In this document: in pieces, positions 18,209-27,539 of the stretch | Position numbering within the stretch: position 1 is the first letter of the stretch | How the letters are laid out: each line of letters starts with the position of its first letter | Notes under the pieces: model-generated | What the model was told of the DNA's origin: nothing | The model's input: the letters and a program-made list of their open reading frames with translations, nothing else | Database searches by the model: none | Program-made: the position numbers and the translations under genes | DNA from: Lachnospiraceae bacterium | GTDB taxonomy: Bacteria; Bacillota; Clostridia; Lachnospirales; Lachnospiraceae | Direction: 5' to 3' | Length of the DNA: 64,000 nt | Assembly (NCBI GenBank): GCA_030524635.1 | Contig: JAUNGG010000002.1 | Location: 1-64,000, forward strand

Positions 18209-19381
18209 CTATGAAGCGGAGGCCAGGCCGTTAACTGCTGCGTTATAAGTCTCCCATGCAGTCAGCAGGGAAAGCTTTGCCGTTTCTACTGCGGTGTTCT
18301 TGGCAGACATATTATATAATTCCTGCTGGTAATCCAGCTGGCTGGCGGATCCGGTCTGGAATTTCCGCTCTGCGGCCGCCAGTGTCTGCGCTTCTATGGT
18401 CTGCTCTGTCAGGGCCAGCTCATAGGAAGCTCGGGCTGTCAGGAGAGACTGGTACTTGGTGGTAATATCAGAGGAAATCTTCTGCTGATTGTCCCGGATG
18501 GTCTTTTCCAGGTTCTCCTTGATAGCAGTATCGGTACTGTTGGTGTACTTTCTCTGATTGATCTTTAAGGTATAGTTATTCTCCAGAGCTGCTGCCTGGT
18601 CGGCTGCCAGATCAATGGTATCGATCTGGGCCGGATCCAGCTTTGGCAGCTCACCAAATTCCGGATCTGCATCATAGCTCCAGCCGGTTGCCAGACAGAT
18701 CTTCTGCTTCAAAGTCATGATTTCCTTGTCATCACTGATGATGGAGCTGTCTAACTGCTCCAGTGCCTGCTTTGCATTAAGCACATCCATCTGCGTGGCA
18801 TACCCCACACTGGCCTGAACCTGGGCAGACTGGTACCTGGTGTCCAGAAGCGCCCTGTTTTCCTGAGTCAACTGGCTGGCTAAAAGCTTCTGATAGTAGG
18901 AGATCAGGTTCAGCTTGGTGGAGAGAACCAGATTCGCCTCCACCATCTGATACTGCATGTAGATGCTCTTAGAATCCTCTACATTATTGTCTGCCTGTTT
19001 TTCCAGATTCTGAGCCTGAGTTTCGTTCATCTGAGCTGCCATCAGCATAGTAGCGTAGGAAACATCGGTAGGGTCATCCGGGTATTCAATATTGTTGCGG
19101 AGTTCCGTTGCCGCATCCCGGTAACGCTGTGCTACATCGCTTGGTGAATCCTTCAGATAATCCTGGTAGCTGGTCCGGTTATTTAACACCGTCACATTGT
19201 ACTCATGAATCAGATCCGGGATCTCATCGTACTCCAGCTTATTATCCTCCAGCCTTGCCCACTCCTCTGCACTTCTGGCAAACTGAGGGCTGTCTGTGGC
19301 AGCAGCCCAGGTATTCACCGGAGCTGCCGCTGCCAACAGGCAGGCAAGGCTAAACGCTGTGCAACGTGTTCCTTTTTTCAT
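18209..19381 (-). CDS. TolC-like secreted protein 1 of the RND operon
   Basis: 390 residues from ATG 19381 (MKKGTRCTAFSL), with GAAAGGA 7 bases ahead. Signal peptide to about residue 26 (PVNTWAAA). Helical, heptad-rich mature part with the outer-membrane efflux protein-type duplication: QVQASVGYATQMDVLNAKQAL in the first half and ERKFQTGSASQLDYQQELYN in the second. It shares layout and a TGWSYDADPEFG/TGWDYDSDVEIG segment with the next gene, so the pair arose by duplication. It follows the RND pump gene by 66 bases. Confidence 0.78.
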   Translation of the reverse strand: MKKGTRCTAFSLACLLAAAAPVNTWAAATDSPQFARSAEEWARLEDNKLEYDEIPDLIHEYNVTVLNNRTSYQDYLKDSPSDVAQRYRDAATELRNNIEYPDDPTDVSYATMLMAAQMNETQAQNLEKQADNNVEDSKSIYMQYQMVEANLVLSTKLNLISYYQKLLASQLTQENRALLDTRYQSAQVQASVGYATQMDVLNAKQALEQLDSSIISDDKEIMTLKQKICLATGWSYDADPEFGELPKLDPAQIDTIDLAADQAAALENNYTLKINQRKYTNSTDTAIKENLEKTIRDNQQKISSDITTKYQSLLTARASYELALTEQTIEAQTLAAAERKFQTGSASQLDYQQELYNMSAKNTAVETAKLSLLTAWETYNAAVNGLASAS

Positions 19382-19447
19382 AAACAAATCCTTTCTAAAT
19401 GGGATTCCATGGAGCGGCTTCCTAATACAGCCGCTTCCATTTCATCA

Positions 19448-22400
19448 TCAATCATAATTAATCTGCTTCTTTGGCTTCCGGCTCATAACAGAATAGTATA
19501 CCGGCAGCATGATAAGAGCAAGGATCGTAGATGCCACCAGACCGCCTACATCAACCAGTGCCAGGCCCTGCATCATCTCGCCGCTGTCGCCGTATGCCAT
19601 AGCCATAGGGATCATGGCAACGATGGTGGTCAGGGTAGTCATCAGGATCGGGCGCAGACGAGTGGCGCCGGCCTCGATCAGGGCTGTGGTCATATCCATG
19701 GTCGCCCGGTACTGGTTCACCGTATCTACATATAAAATACCATTATTTACTACGGTACCGACTAACATCAGGAAGCCTAACAGAGACGGCATACTGATGC
19801 TGCAGTCTGCCAGCCACAAAAGTCCGAAGGATCCGATTAAGCTGAACGGGATCGTGGTCATAACCATGAAGGAGAACTTCGGTGACTCGAACTGAGCTGC
19901 CATTACTACGAATACCAGGAATACTGCAATGGCAATGGCCTGGAACAGGGAAGCAAACTCTTCATTCATCTGCTCGGTGATGGCATTTTCTGCTACAGTA
20001 ACCGTAGCACCCAGCTTGGGCTGCACCACTTCGTTAAAAATCTTGGTCCGGTTCTTCATCATATCCGGATCTGCTGCATCAGTATAGTCGCCGGTGATGG
20101 TCACCTGGTACTGACGATCCGAACGGGTGATGCTCTGAGGGCTGTCTTCAAACTTGATCTCAGCGATATCACTCAGGGCAATGCTGGCGCCCTGGGCATT
20201 CATCAGCATGATTCCCTTTACCTCATCAACTGTGTCATAATCCTCAGACGGATACTCCACCTTTACATCGATCTCGTCGCCGTCCACTTCCAGAGTGGTT
20301 GCGGTAGTGCCGCTTAGGATCTGGTTCACGCTGCCGGCTACCTGTACCGGAGTCAGCCCCTCTGCAACTGCCTGGATGGGATCCACATGGATCTTCACAA
20401 CAGGAGCCGCATTCTCCAAAGTAGAATGAACCTTGGTCACATCCGGTCTTGCCTTCAGCTCATCTACGATCTGATCGGATACCTCTTTTAAATCATCATA
20501 CTGGGTGCTCTTAAGGATCAGCTCATAGCTGCTGTTATCAACGGACATGGAACTCATCATGCTGCTCTCGTCCAGTGTGATATTGCAGTCATCCATCGTA
20601 CTTAATAACGATTTCCACTTCTTTAATACTTCAGAAGTTTCTAATTTTCTGTCATCCTTTAAATAAGCAGTCAGAGTAGCATCGCCGCCCATGGACATGC
20701 TCAGGCCGCTGCCGCCGGAGGAAAGTACGTAGGAATCCAGATCCTCCTCTGCCGTCACAACTGCCTCCACCTGCTTAAAGATCTCATCTGTCCGCTCAAC
20801 CGTAAGGCCGGGGCGGGTTTCGATGGTGATGCTGATAGTTCCTTCATCGCCCTCCGGTATCATCTCCATACCAAGCTGTCCGGCCATCATAAAGGACAGG
20901 ATCAACAGGATCACGGTGGTGATCATAACTGTTTTCCGCTTGGGAAGAACCATCTTCATCAGGTCACGGTAGGTTTCCTGCAGCCAGCGTACCATAGACC
21001 CGGCAGGAGAATTGGCTTTTTCCCTCGGACGGTAAAATACATAGCACAACGGCACGATGGTCATAGCGGAAATCAGGGACGCCACCATACAGAATACAAT
21101 GGTAAAGGCCAGCGGCTTAAACAGCTGACCGCTCATGCCGCTCATCAGGCCCATGGGAAGAAATACCACACAGGTAGTAGCCGTAGATCCAATAATAGAC
21201 TGAACTACAATACCGCTTCCTTCCACAGCCGCCTTGGCATATTCCCGGAAGCCTACATGTTCTGTAGAGCGGAAGCAGCTCTCCAATACTACAATCGAGT
21301 TATCCACCATCATACCAACACCGAGGACCAGGGAGCTCATGGTGATCACATTTAAGGAAAATCCTGCCGCCCACATACCCACCAGCGCTGCCAGAATGGA
21401 GATCGGAATCGAAGTACCTACAATCAGGGATGCCTTCAGATCCCCAAAGAACAGGAAAATGATTACCATGGACACAATGATCGCCATGATCATGGTCTGA
21501 AATACGGACCTTAAGGATCCGCTGATCTCATCGCTGGCATCGTTGATCACGATTACCTCCAGGTTCGGGTCATTTGCCGTCAGGTTATCGATTACACGAG
21601 TTACCTGCTTGGATACATCCATGGCACTGGCCTGCTGCTGCTTTTTGATGCTGACAGTAACCGTATCATTGCCGTTATAACGGCCGATACCGCTGGCATC
21701 CTCCAAATGATACCCGATTTCGGCAATATCTTCTATATATAAAATGTTTCCATTTCCGGTTACAATTGGAATCTGCTTTAAGCTCTCTACTGTAGGATAT
21801 TCTACGCCGGCAGATACAGACAGCTCCAGACCGCCTACCTTGGTATTGCCCGCCGGATAGGTGAAATCAGCGCTGGCTAAGGTAGATGCAACCGACTGCA
21901 TAGTCAGATGGTACTGCTGCATCTTCTCTGCATCTAACTTTACCTGGATGTACTCCTCCTGACCGCCGCTGATATCTACGCTTGCCACAGAGGACAGCTT
22001 CTCAAATTCCGGAACAATTTCATTATTAACATAGTTATACAGGTTTCCGGCCTCCGGATTGTTGATTGCCAGGTAAATACTTGCCTGATCATTGATGTCA
22101 AATTCCATAATGTTAGGAGACTGGGCATCATCAGGAAGATCCCGCTCCAGCCCATCGATCTTTTTCTTTAAATCAGAATAAGCCTGATCCATATCGGTTC
22201 CATACTCGTACTGCAGAAGAACGATAGACACGTTTTCATTAGAGATCGATGTCAAGCTGTCAATACCGGTCAGGGTGCTGACCTCATCCTCAATGGGTTT
22301 GGTGATCAGGTCATTAATATCCTCCGGGTTGGCGCCTGCATAGACGGTACTGACCACCATCATGGGCATCTCCATCTCCGGGGTCAATTCCAGCTTGGAA

Positions 22401-22492
22401 TTCAATACGGAAAGGAATCCGAACACTACGAGGCACAGAACACACAAAACAGTGGTCACGGGCCTCTTTAAGACTGCTTTTGTCAAATTCAT
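19448..22492 (-). CDS. RND-family (AcrB-type) efflux transporter
   Basis: 1014 residues, the usual RND length. N-terminal TM1 (RPVTTVLCVLCLVVFGFL), two large extracytoplasmic loops (about 30-330 and 560-850), and two sets of membrane segments. TM4 has VLGVGMMVDNSIVVLE near 390: the first of the two usual proton-relay aspartates is present while the second is Asn. Likely a proton-driven exporter of hydrophobic compounds, lipids or peptides; Gram-positive relatives include the SwrC/YerP type. It lies between the adaptor (12 bases upstream) and two TolC-like genes, under TetR control. Confidence 0.93.
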   Translation of the reverse strand: MNLTKAVLKRPVTTVLCVLCLVVFGFLSVLNSKLELTPEMEMPMMVVSTVYAGANPEDINDLITKPIEDEVSTLTGIDSLTSISNENVSIVLLQYEYGTDMDQAYSDLKKKIDGLERDLPDDAQSPNIMEFDINDQASIYLAINNPEAGNLYNYVNNEIVPEFEKLSSVASVDISGGQEEYIQVKLDAEKMQQYHLTMQSVASTLASADFTYPAGNTKVGGLELSVSAGVEYPTVESLKQIPIVTGNGNILYIEDIAEIGYHLEDASGIGRYNGNDTVTVSIKKQQQASAMDVSKQVTRVIDNLTANDPNLEVIVINDASDEISGSLRSVFQTMIMAIIVSMVIIFLFFGDLKASLIVGTSIPISILAALVGMWAAGFSLNVITMSSLVLGVGMMVDNSIVVLESCFRSTEHVGFREYAKAAVEGSGIVVQSIIGSTATTCVVFLPMGLMSGMSGQLFKPLAFTIVFCMVASLISAMTIVPLCYVFYRPREKANSPAGSMVRWLQETYRDLMKMVLPKRKTVMITTVILLILSFMMAGQLGMEMIPEGDEGTISITIETRPGLTVERTDEIFKQVEAVVTAEEDLDSYVLSSGGSGLSMSMGGDATLTAYLKDDRKLETSEVLKKWKSLLSTMDDCNITLDESSMMSSMSVDNSSYELILKSTQYDDLKEVSDQIVDELKARPDVTKVHSTLENAAPVVKIHVDPIQAVAEGLTPVQVAGSVNQILSGTTATTLEVDGDEIDVKVEYPSEDYDTVDEVKGIMLMNAQGASIALSDIAEIKFEDSPQSITRSDRQYQVTITGDYTDAADPDMMKNRTKIFNEVVQPKLGATVTVAENAITEQMNEEFASLFQAIAIAVFLVFVVMAAQFESPKFSFMVMTTIPFSLIGSFGLLWLADCSISMPSLLGFLMLVGTVVNNGILYVDTVNQYRATMDMTTALIEAGATRLRPILMTTLTTIVAMIPMAMAYGDSGEMMQGLALVDVGGLVASTILALIMLPVYYSVMSRKPKKQINYD

Positions 22493-22504
22493 AGGACCGC
22501 CTCC

Positions 22505-23620
22505 TTACTGCGCGTTTGTTTCTGTCACATCAGTGCCTTCTGCTGCCTCACTGCCGGCTGACTGGCCTTCTGTTATTACATTTACCTGGGAGCCTTCATA
22601 CAGTTCCGAACTCCAGGTTACAATGATAGAATCCTCCAGGGTGATGCCGGAAAGAATCTGAATCTTCTCATCATCAAAGATTCCGGTTTCCACCGGCACT
22701 TTATGTACCGTACTTCCCTCACAGGTGTAAATATATGCGTCTCCGCCGTCATAGTATACAGAATCTACCGGAACGGTGACAGCTCCTTCCTCATGATCGG
22801 AAACCACATAAAGCTTTACGGTGCTTCCTGTAGCCAGGGCATCTCCATCCTCCACCGTTGCTTCCACATCAAACAGCCCGGTCTGCTGGGAGATCATATT
22901 GGCCAGCTTGGTGATCACTGCCTGATATTCGGTGCCCTGCTTCTCTAAACGGATGGCATCGCCCAGCTCCAGATTTTTCTTAATCCGTTCCGGAACGGAG
23001 AAGGTTACCTTTCTCATACCCTCACCGGTGATTACGCAGAGAACCGAACTCTGCGCCACTGTGGTGTGAAGATCCATGCTGACGTTCTCTAACGTACCGC
23101 TGATAGGCGCGGTCACCGTACTGTATTCCACCTGGGTATCATATCCCAGTTTTGCTGCCTGATACTGAAGCTGTGCTGCCTTCGCCTGCGCCTGGGTCTG
23201 CTCAAAAGTCTGTGCAGAAATATCCCCGGTACTGAAAAGAACCTGCATCCGGTTTAAGGTATCCTGGGCATTCTGCGTGGATACTGCAGCAGAATCCATC
23301 TGAATCTTGGCATTGTCAATCTGCTTCTGATTATCGATGCGGCACAGCGGCTGTCCCTGCTCTACCACATCACCAGCCTTCACAAAGGTTTCTGCAATAT
23401 CGCCGGCTACCTTTGGCGTCACATAGATGATATCGGAAGGCTCTACCGTACCGATCAGTCCGCTTTCCAGCGTGATCTCTCCTGTTACCGGCTTCTCTAT
23501 GGACACATTCGGCAGTGGAACTGCCTCGATCGGCGGATCCTTTTTCATAAGCCGTGTCCCAACCACAGCCAAAAGACCGACTACAATCACTCCAGTTACA
23601 ATTTTTGCACTTCTTTTCAT
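22505..23620 (-). CDS. RND adaptor (HlyD/MFP family) protein
   Basis: 371 residues from ATG 23620 (MKRSAKIVTGVIVVGLLAVV), with AGAGGAG ahead. N-terminal membrane anchor at 5-22, lipoyl/barrel-sandwich halves (VTPKVAGDIAETFVKAGDVVEQGQPL; TVTAPISGTLENVSMDLHTTV), a helical hairpin between them and a C-terminal beta-barrel and membrane-proximal domain. It would join the RND pump to its TolC-like partner. The final 25 residues are acidic and Ser/Thr-rich. It follows the TetR gene by 106 bases; a weak internal promoter may lie there. Confidence 0.92.
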   Translation of the reverse strand: MKRSAKIVTGVIVVGLLAVVGTRLMKKDPPIEAVPLPNVSIEKPVTGEITLESGLIGTVEPSDIIYVTPKVAGDIAETFVKAGDVVEQGQPLCRIDNQKQIDNAKIQMDSAAVSTQNAQDTLNRMQVLFSTGDISAQTFEQTQAQAKAAQLQYQAAKLGYDTQVEYSTVTAPISGTLENVSMDLHTTVAQSSVLCVITGEGMRKVTFSVPERIKKNLELGDAIRLEKQGTEYQAVITKLANMISQQTGLFDVEATVEDGDALATGSTVKLYVVSDHEEGAVTVPVDSVYYDGGDAYIYTCEGSTVHKVPVETGIFDDEKIQILSGITLEDSIIVTWSSELYEGSQVNVITEGQSAGSEAAEGTDVTETNAQ

Positions 23621-23726
23621 ATTCTGGTCTCCTCTTGAAATTTTATTATGCAACCCTTCAGGCTTCTGACCTTCTCAGTCACTAATAATCATTTTAATAC
23701 GCAATCTATGGTAAACAAGCATCCTG

Positions 23727-24401
23727 TCAATGCTTGATGGTTCCAGATCGGATGATCTCCTGCCGCCTGTCAAACATCTGCCTGGCCAGTTTTTTATCAT
23801 TTCCCCGCTGATAGATCTCTCCGATGGCTGCCATCATATTCATCATACACAGAGAAAACATAGCATCGAATTCGCTGAAGCTGCTGATCGTAAGCCTGCT
23901 GCAGTCGGTTCGATGGTACAGCTGCCGAAGCCATGCCCTGATCTGCCCAGTTCCGTTCTGATCTTTCTCAGCCCCTTTTGTGTCCGGCTGATCCGGAGCA
24001 TCTAAACCAACTCCATACTTGCATTTCACATCCAGCATCTGTGAAATGGCCTGATTGCCGAATCTGCTTTGAGCCAAGGCAAACATCTTATTGGTCTCGC
24101 AGATCTCCAGAGTGTAATCCAGCAGCCGGGAAGGAAGTTCCCAAAATTCCCCTTTATTCTGATCCAGCACCCCATCACAGAAATGCTGCAGCTGAAAAAC
24201 CACATCCTCAAATATATATTCCAGCACATCCTCTTTATCCCGAAAATATGTATAAAAGCTGCCTCTGGATATGTCTGCATTCTGCACGATCTTATTGATC
24301 GACACCTTTTCTAAGGGAACTCTGCAGAATTCCTTAATCGCAGCCTCCCGAATCAGCTTTTTCTTTTCCTCTGGCAAATGATAAAATCGCTCCGTCGGCA
24401 T
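23727..24401 (-). CDS. TetR-family regulator of the RND operon
   Basis: 224 residues from ATG 24401 (MPTERFYHLPEEKKKLIREA). N-terminal TetR DNA-binding region with VSINKIVQNADISRGSFYTYFRDKED (helix-turn-helix at about 28-50) and a ligand-binding helical domain. First gene of the pump operon. An 18-bp perfect inverted repeat overlies its promoter (24485-24527), so it probably represses its own operon until an effector binds. The effector cannot be told from sequence. Confidence 0.92.
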   Translation of the reverse strand: MPTERFYHLPEEKKKLIREAAIKEFCRVPLEKVSINKIVQNADISRGSFYTYFRDKEDVLEYIFEDVVFQLQHFCDGVLDQNKGEFWELPSRLLDYTLEICETNKMFALAQSRFGNQAISQMLDVKCKYGVGLDAPDQPDTKGAEKDQNGTGQIRAWLRQLYHRTDCSRLTISSFSEFDAMFSLCMMNMMAAIGEIYQRGNDKKLARQMFDRRQEIIRSGTIKH

Positions 24402-24484
24402 CTCCCCACCATCCTTTTCCTCCTGCAGGAACCTCCATATATATGGCGCCTGCAAAAAACAAGCGGTTCTTCCGCTTAACAACA

Positions 24485-24532
24485 AAAGTGACAACCTGTC
24501 ATCATAATAATGACAGGTTGTCACTTTGTCAA
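24485..24532 (-). promoter_or_regulatory. TetR operator overlapping the pump-operon promoter
   Basis: Promoter on the minus strand: TTGACA (24532-24527), 17-base spacer, TATTAT (24509-24504). The operator is AAAGTGACAACCTGTCAT at 24485-24502 with its perfect inverted copy at 24510-24527, 7 bases apart. Each arm contains a shorter palindrome, TGACA-N3-TGTCA, so two TetR dimers could bind and cover the -35 to +1 region. Confidence 0.85.
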
Positions 24533-24602
24533 TGGTTTTTATTTTTTTTTAACACTTTTTATATTCTGATAACCCTTACCGGACCGCTGCGGAAACTTTT
24601 TC

Positions 24603-24800
24603 TCATTGTTTTTTCTGAGAATCCAGGATCGCCTTCAGCGCATCATCGCTGACATCGATCCACACATCCTCTTCCTCCGCATCCAACCCCAAAAACTTTG
24701 CAAGGGTCCTGGGATCATCACTGTTGTTCCATTCTGAAATATACCGGTCGATCTCTTCAAAAGGAATCTCCCCCGCCAGATACCGCTCTTTAAAATTCAT
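24603..24800 (-). CDS. Small acidic conserved-type protein of unknown function
   Basis: 65 residues, strongly acidic (MNFKERYLAGEIPFEEIDRY; then EEEDVWIDVSDDALKAIL). Its ATG overlaps the stop of the GntR gene as TGATG, so it is translationally coupled. It probably folds as a small helical protein. I do not know the family. Third gene of the ispE-gntR unit. Confidence 0.75.
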   Translation of the reverse strand: MNFKERYLAGEIPFEEIDRYISEWNNSDDPRTLAKFLGLDAEEEDVWIDVSDDALKAILDSQKKQ

Positions 24801-25474
24801 CAGCCCTTCTCCTTTATATTCTTAGAAACTGTCAGCTGCTGATTATCGATATGCTCCCTTACCGCACTTTTTGCCTCAGCAATATTGTGGCTTTTTAATG
24901 CCCGCAGGATATGTTCATGCTCCACAATCAGGATCTGGCGCTTATCAGCATCCTTGATATACTCCAGACGGTAGCGGTACATCTGCTCCCGCAGGTTATT
25001 TAAGATCTGTACCAGACGGCTGTTTCCGGTAGCCTGATAGATCACATCATGATAATGCTCATCTGTTTCTGCAATGTTCATGGCATCCCCCTTCCGGATG
25101 GCATCGGCAAAGGCAGTCTCAGCTGCTTCCACCTCCTGGATCTCTTCCTCGGTAATCCGCTGACAAGCCAGTTCAATGGCCAGCTCCTCCAGGGAACGAC
25201 GAACCTCCAGAACCTCCCGAAGGCTGGTCTCGGAAATATAGGCCACTTCAGCGCCCTTTCTCGGGATCATCAGTACCAGGCCCTCCAGCTCCAGCTTTCG
25301 AATTGCTTCCCGGATCGGTGTCCGGCTCACGCCCAGACGCTCTGCAAGCTGGATCTCCATCAGACGCTCACCTGGCTCCAGCTCACCCTTTAAGATAGCC
25401 TGGCGAAGTGTATTGAACACCACATCCCGCAGCGGCAGATACTCATTCATCGTTACTTTAAAATCGCTTCCCAT
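24800..25474 (-). CDS. GntR/FadR-family transcriptional regulator
   Basis: 224 residues. N-terminal winged helix (LRQAILKGELEPGERLMEIQ, LAERLGVSRTPIREAIRKLE) and a C-terminal FCD domain whose helices carry the metal/ligand-binding histidines and aspartate (AETDEHYHDVIYQATGN; VEHEHILRAL; REHIDNQQL). Such regulators answer to small carboxylic acids. AGGAGGAG precedes the ATG. It sits 47 bases after ispE; a GntR-like palindrome lies upstream of ispE, so autoregulation of the unit is plausible. Confidence 0.92.
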   Translation of the reverse strand: MGSDFKVTMNEYLPLRDVVFNTLRQAILKGELEPGERLMEIQLAERLGVSRTPIREAIRKLELEGLVLMIPRKGAEVAYISETSLREVLEVRRSLEELAIELACQRITEEEIQEVEAAETAFADAIRKGDAMNIAETDEHYHDVIYQATGNSRLVQILNNLREQMYRYRLEYIKDADKRQILIVEHEHILRALKSHNIAEAKSAVREHIDNQQLTVSKNIKEKG

Positions 25475-25521
25475 GGAAGTCTCCTCCTTTATCCTGATTG
25501 TTCATGTATGCGAAGCCTGCG

Positions 25522-26421
25522 TCAGCAGGCATGTCCGTTTACATTGTAAAAATTAGTCAGATACACCTGCTTTGCCAGCCGGGATGACTGACCGTACCGA
25601 AGCTCCTCATAGGCATCCTGCGCTGCCTTAGGATTCATAAACAGGCCGAATACTGTAGGGCCGCTGCCGCTCATCAATGCATTCACAGCACCGTATTCCC
25701 GCATCACATCCTTGATCTCCTGGATCACCGGATACTTTTCTGCTGTCACCAGTTCCAGAACATTTCCAAACTTGCTGGCTACCTGATACAGGTCCTGACT
25801 GCGGATGGCCTCCACCATCCCATCGATATCCGGGTGCTGCTCCGGCCGCAGTTCATTGGCATGGAGATTTTCATAAACATATTTGGTAGAAACACTGATG
25901 CCCGGCTTGGCGATCACTACCTGGCACTGGGGCATAGGCGGCAGCGGCGTCAGCTTCTCCCCGATTCCTTCTGAAAGCGCGGTTCCCCGCAGAATACAGT
26001 AGGGCACATCAGCGCCGATCTTAACGCCCCGGTCCATCAATTCCTCTCTGGAAAGACCTAACTGAAACATCTTATTGACTCCAAAGAGAACGGCCGCTGC
26101 ATCACTGCTTCCGCCAGCCATGCCGGCTGCCACCGGGAGAAATTTCCGAAGGCTGATATGCAGCCCCTGCTCCACGTTAAATTCCTTCATCAAAAGGTTT
26201 GCTGCCTGATAAACCAGATTATTCTCATTCACCGGAAGATAGCTTAAGTTGGTCTCCACGGTGATTCCCGGCTCCTGCTTAAGCTGCAGCTCCACCTGGT
26301 CATAGATCCCCACCGTCTGCATGATCATCCGCACATCATGGTATCCATCCTCCCGCCTCCGAAGCACATCCAGGGCCAGATTAATTTTTCCATATGCTTT
26401 TAGCTTTAAATGTGTAATCAT
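25522..26421 (-). CDS. ispE: 4-diphosphocytidyl-2-C-methyl-D-erythritol kinase
   Basis: 299 residues, GHMP kinase. Phosphorylates CDP-methylerythritol in the MEP pathway of isoprenoid synthesis. Start region LKAYGKINLALDVLRRREDGYHD is typical of IspE, the ATP loop reads PVAAGMAGGSSDAAA near 95-110, and the C-terminal motif is ALMSGSGPTVFGLF. First gene of a three-gene unit with the GntR regulator and a small acidic protein. Confidence 0.96.
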   Translation of the reverse strand: MITHLKLKAYGKINLALDVLRRREDGYHDVRMIMQTVGIYDQVELQLKQEPGITVETNLSYLPVNENNLVYQAANLLMKEFNVEQGLHISLRKFLPVAAGMAGGSSDAAAVLFGVNKMFQLGLSREELMDRGVKIGADVPYCILRGTALSEGIGEKLTPLPPMPQCQVVIAKPGISVSTKYVYENLHANELRPEQHPDIDGMVEAIRSQDLYQVASKFGNVLELVTAEKYPVIQEIKDVMREYGAVNALMSGSGPTVFGLFMNPKAAQDAYEELRYGQSSRLAKQVYLTNFYNVNGHAC

Positions 26422-26523
26422 AGGAACCTCTTCTTTGTTTGTTCTGTGTTTGGGTTGGTTGCACTTGTTTGAGTTTGTGTACAGAGTTTTGTGTTCTGTG
26501 TATTGTCCTCAATATACATTATT

Positions 26524-26533
26524 TTGTATACAA
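26524..26533. promoter_or_regulatory. Candidate GntR operator upstream of ispE
   Basis: TTGTATACAA, a perfect 10-bp palindrome of the type bound by FadR-subfamily GntR proteins, about 105 bases before the ispE start in an AT-rich stretch. A related ATATACAT sequence lies 10 bases away. The link to the GntR two genes along is an inference from position. Confidence 0.45.
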
Positions 26534-26631
26534 TGTTCTTATGCGCTTAGTATAGTACTTTTTTAGGGAAAAGGCAAGTACTTTTTTAAAAATTTGTAAG
26601 CACTTTCAATGGAATATTTTAGGATGCCGGC

Positions 26632-26671
26632 AAAAATAACAGGCTTCTGCAGCTATCACTGCAAAAGCCTG
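26632..26671 (-). terminator. Rho-independent terminator of the DUF624 gene
   Basis: Minus strand: CAGGCTTTTGCAG pairs with CTGCAGAAGCCTG (one G-U, 6-base loop), followed by TTATTTTTG. Confidence 0.85.
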
Positions 26672-26700
26672 ATGAAATCTTTCGTATCAAAGTCAAATGT

Positions 26701-27444
26701 TTATGGCTCCTTCTTTGTGGATTCCCCGGAAGCCGGATCAGATGGGGAAGAAAGGCGGACATCCTCCAGAATAGGGCGGAGTTCATTTGGATTTTCTTCG
26801 GTTTCTTCCTTTGGCATGTATCGTTTGAAAATGCTGTTGAAGATGTAGGAATTCACAAATGCAATCAAGGGGAATCCAAACAGCATGATCAGGATACAGA
26901 ACTGCGGTGCATAAAAGATGGACAGATAGCCTGCGATCAACAGCGCCGCATCAATCGCCAGCATACCCAGGGTATGGAAAAAATGGCGGACTGACATGAA
27001 GAACGAATTAAACAGAGTCCGCTTTACTGGATTATAAAAACGGCTTTGAAGCGGGAAGGCGTAGGTCAGGATAAACAGCCATACGATAGTCAGAGCGCCG
27101 ATGGCTGCTGTGAAAACCGTGCGGAATGTGGAATTTCCTGTCATAACAATCAGGAAAAACCGCAGGTCAAATCCCAGAATCAGCCCAGTTGCCAGAAGGA
27201 TCAGCCAGATGATCGTAGCCTGCTTAAAATTCTCCTTAAAGGACTTAAAAAATGACTTGATCGTGTAGCCATCATCGTCCCGCACCAGCTTTAAGGTCAC
27301 ATAGTAAACAGCTGTGGTGGAGGCCCCGATGGTAAAGATGGGGATGCTGCAGATAATCCAGAGAAAATTTAATAAGATCAAGTCTCCAAATTTTCCAATA
27401 TAACGCCATACCGGGTTATCATAGTTAAAGAAACTTTGAAACAT
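26701..27444 (-). CDS. DUF624 (YesL-like) membrane protein
   Basis: 247 residues from ATG 27444 (MFQSFFNYDNPVWRYIGKFG, the characteristic DUF624 start), with GAGGTAG ahead. Five or six membrane segments (ILLNFLWIICSIPIFTIGAS; ATIIWLILLATGLILGF; FTAAIGALTIVWLFILTYAF; two more near the end). Tail of 35 polar residues. The family often travels with sugar ABC transporters, but no transporter is adjacent here. It has its own promoter and terminator, so it is a single-gene unit. Confidence 0.85.
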   Translation of the reverse strand: MFQSFFNYDNPVWRYIGKFGDLILLNFLWIICSIPIFTIGASTTAVYYVTLKLVRDDDGYTIKSFFKSFKENFKQATIIWLILLATGLILGFDLRFFLIVMTGNSTFRTVFTAAIGALTIVWLFILTYAFPLQSRFYNPVKRTLFNSFFMSVRHFFHTLGMLAIDAALLIAGYLSIFYAPQFCILIMLFGFPLIAFVNSYIFNSIFKRYMPKEETEENPNELRPILEDVRLSSPSDPASGESTKKEP

Positions 27445-27510
27445 ATGCTCTACCTCTTTTCTGACTGTAATCATTCCGGCCGGCGCAGTTATCCTGCACC
27501 GCCACTATTC

Positions 27511-27539
27511 AGTATAGCGGACTTTTGTCAAAAAAGCAA
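27511..27539 (-). promoter_or_regulatory. Promoter of the DUF624 gene
   Basis: Minus strand: TTGCTT (27539-27534), 17-base spacer, TATACT (27516-27511). Confidence 0.65.
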
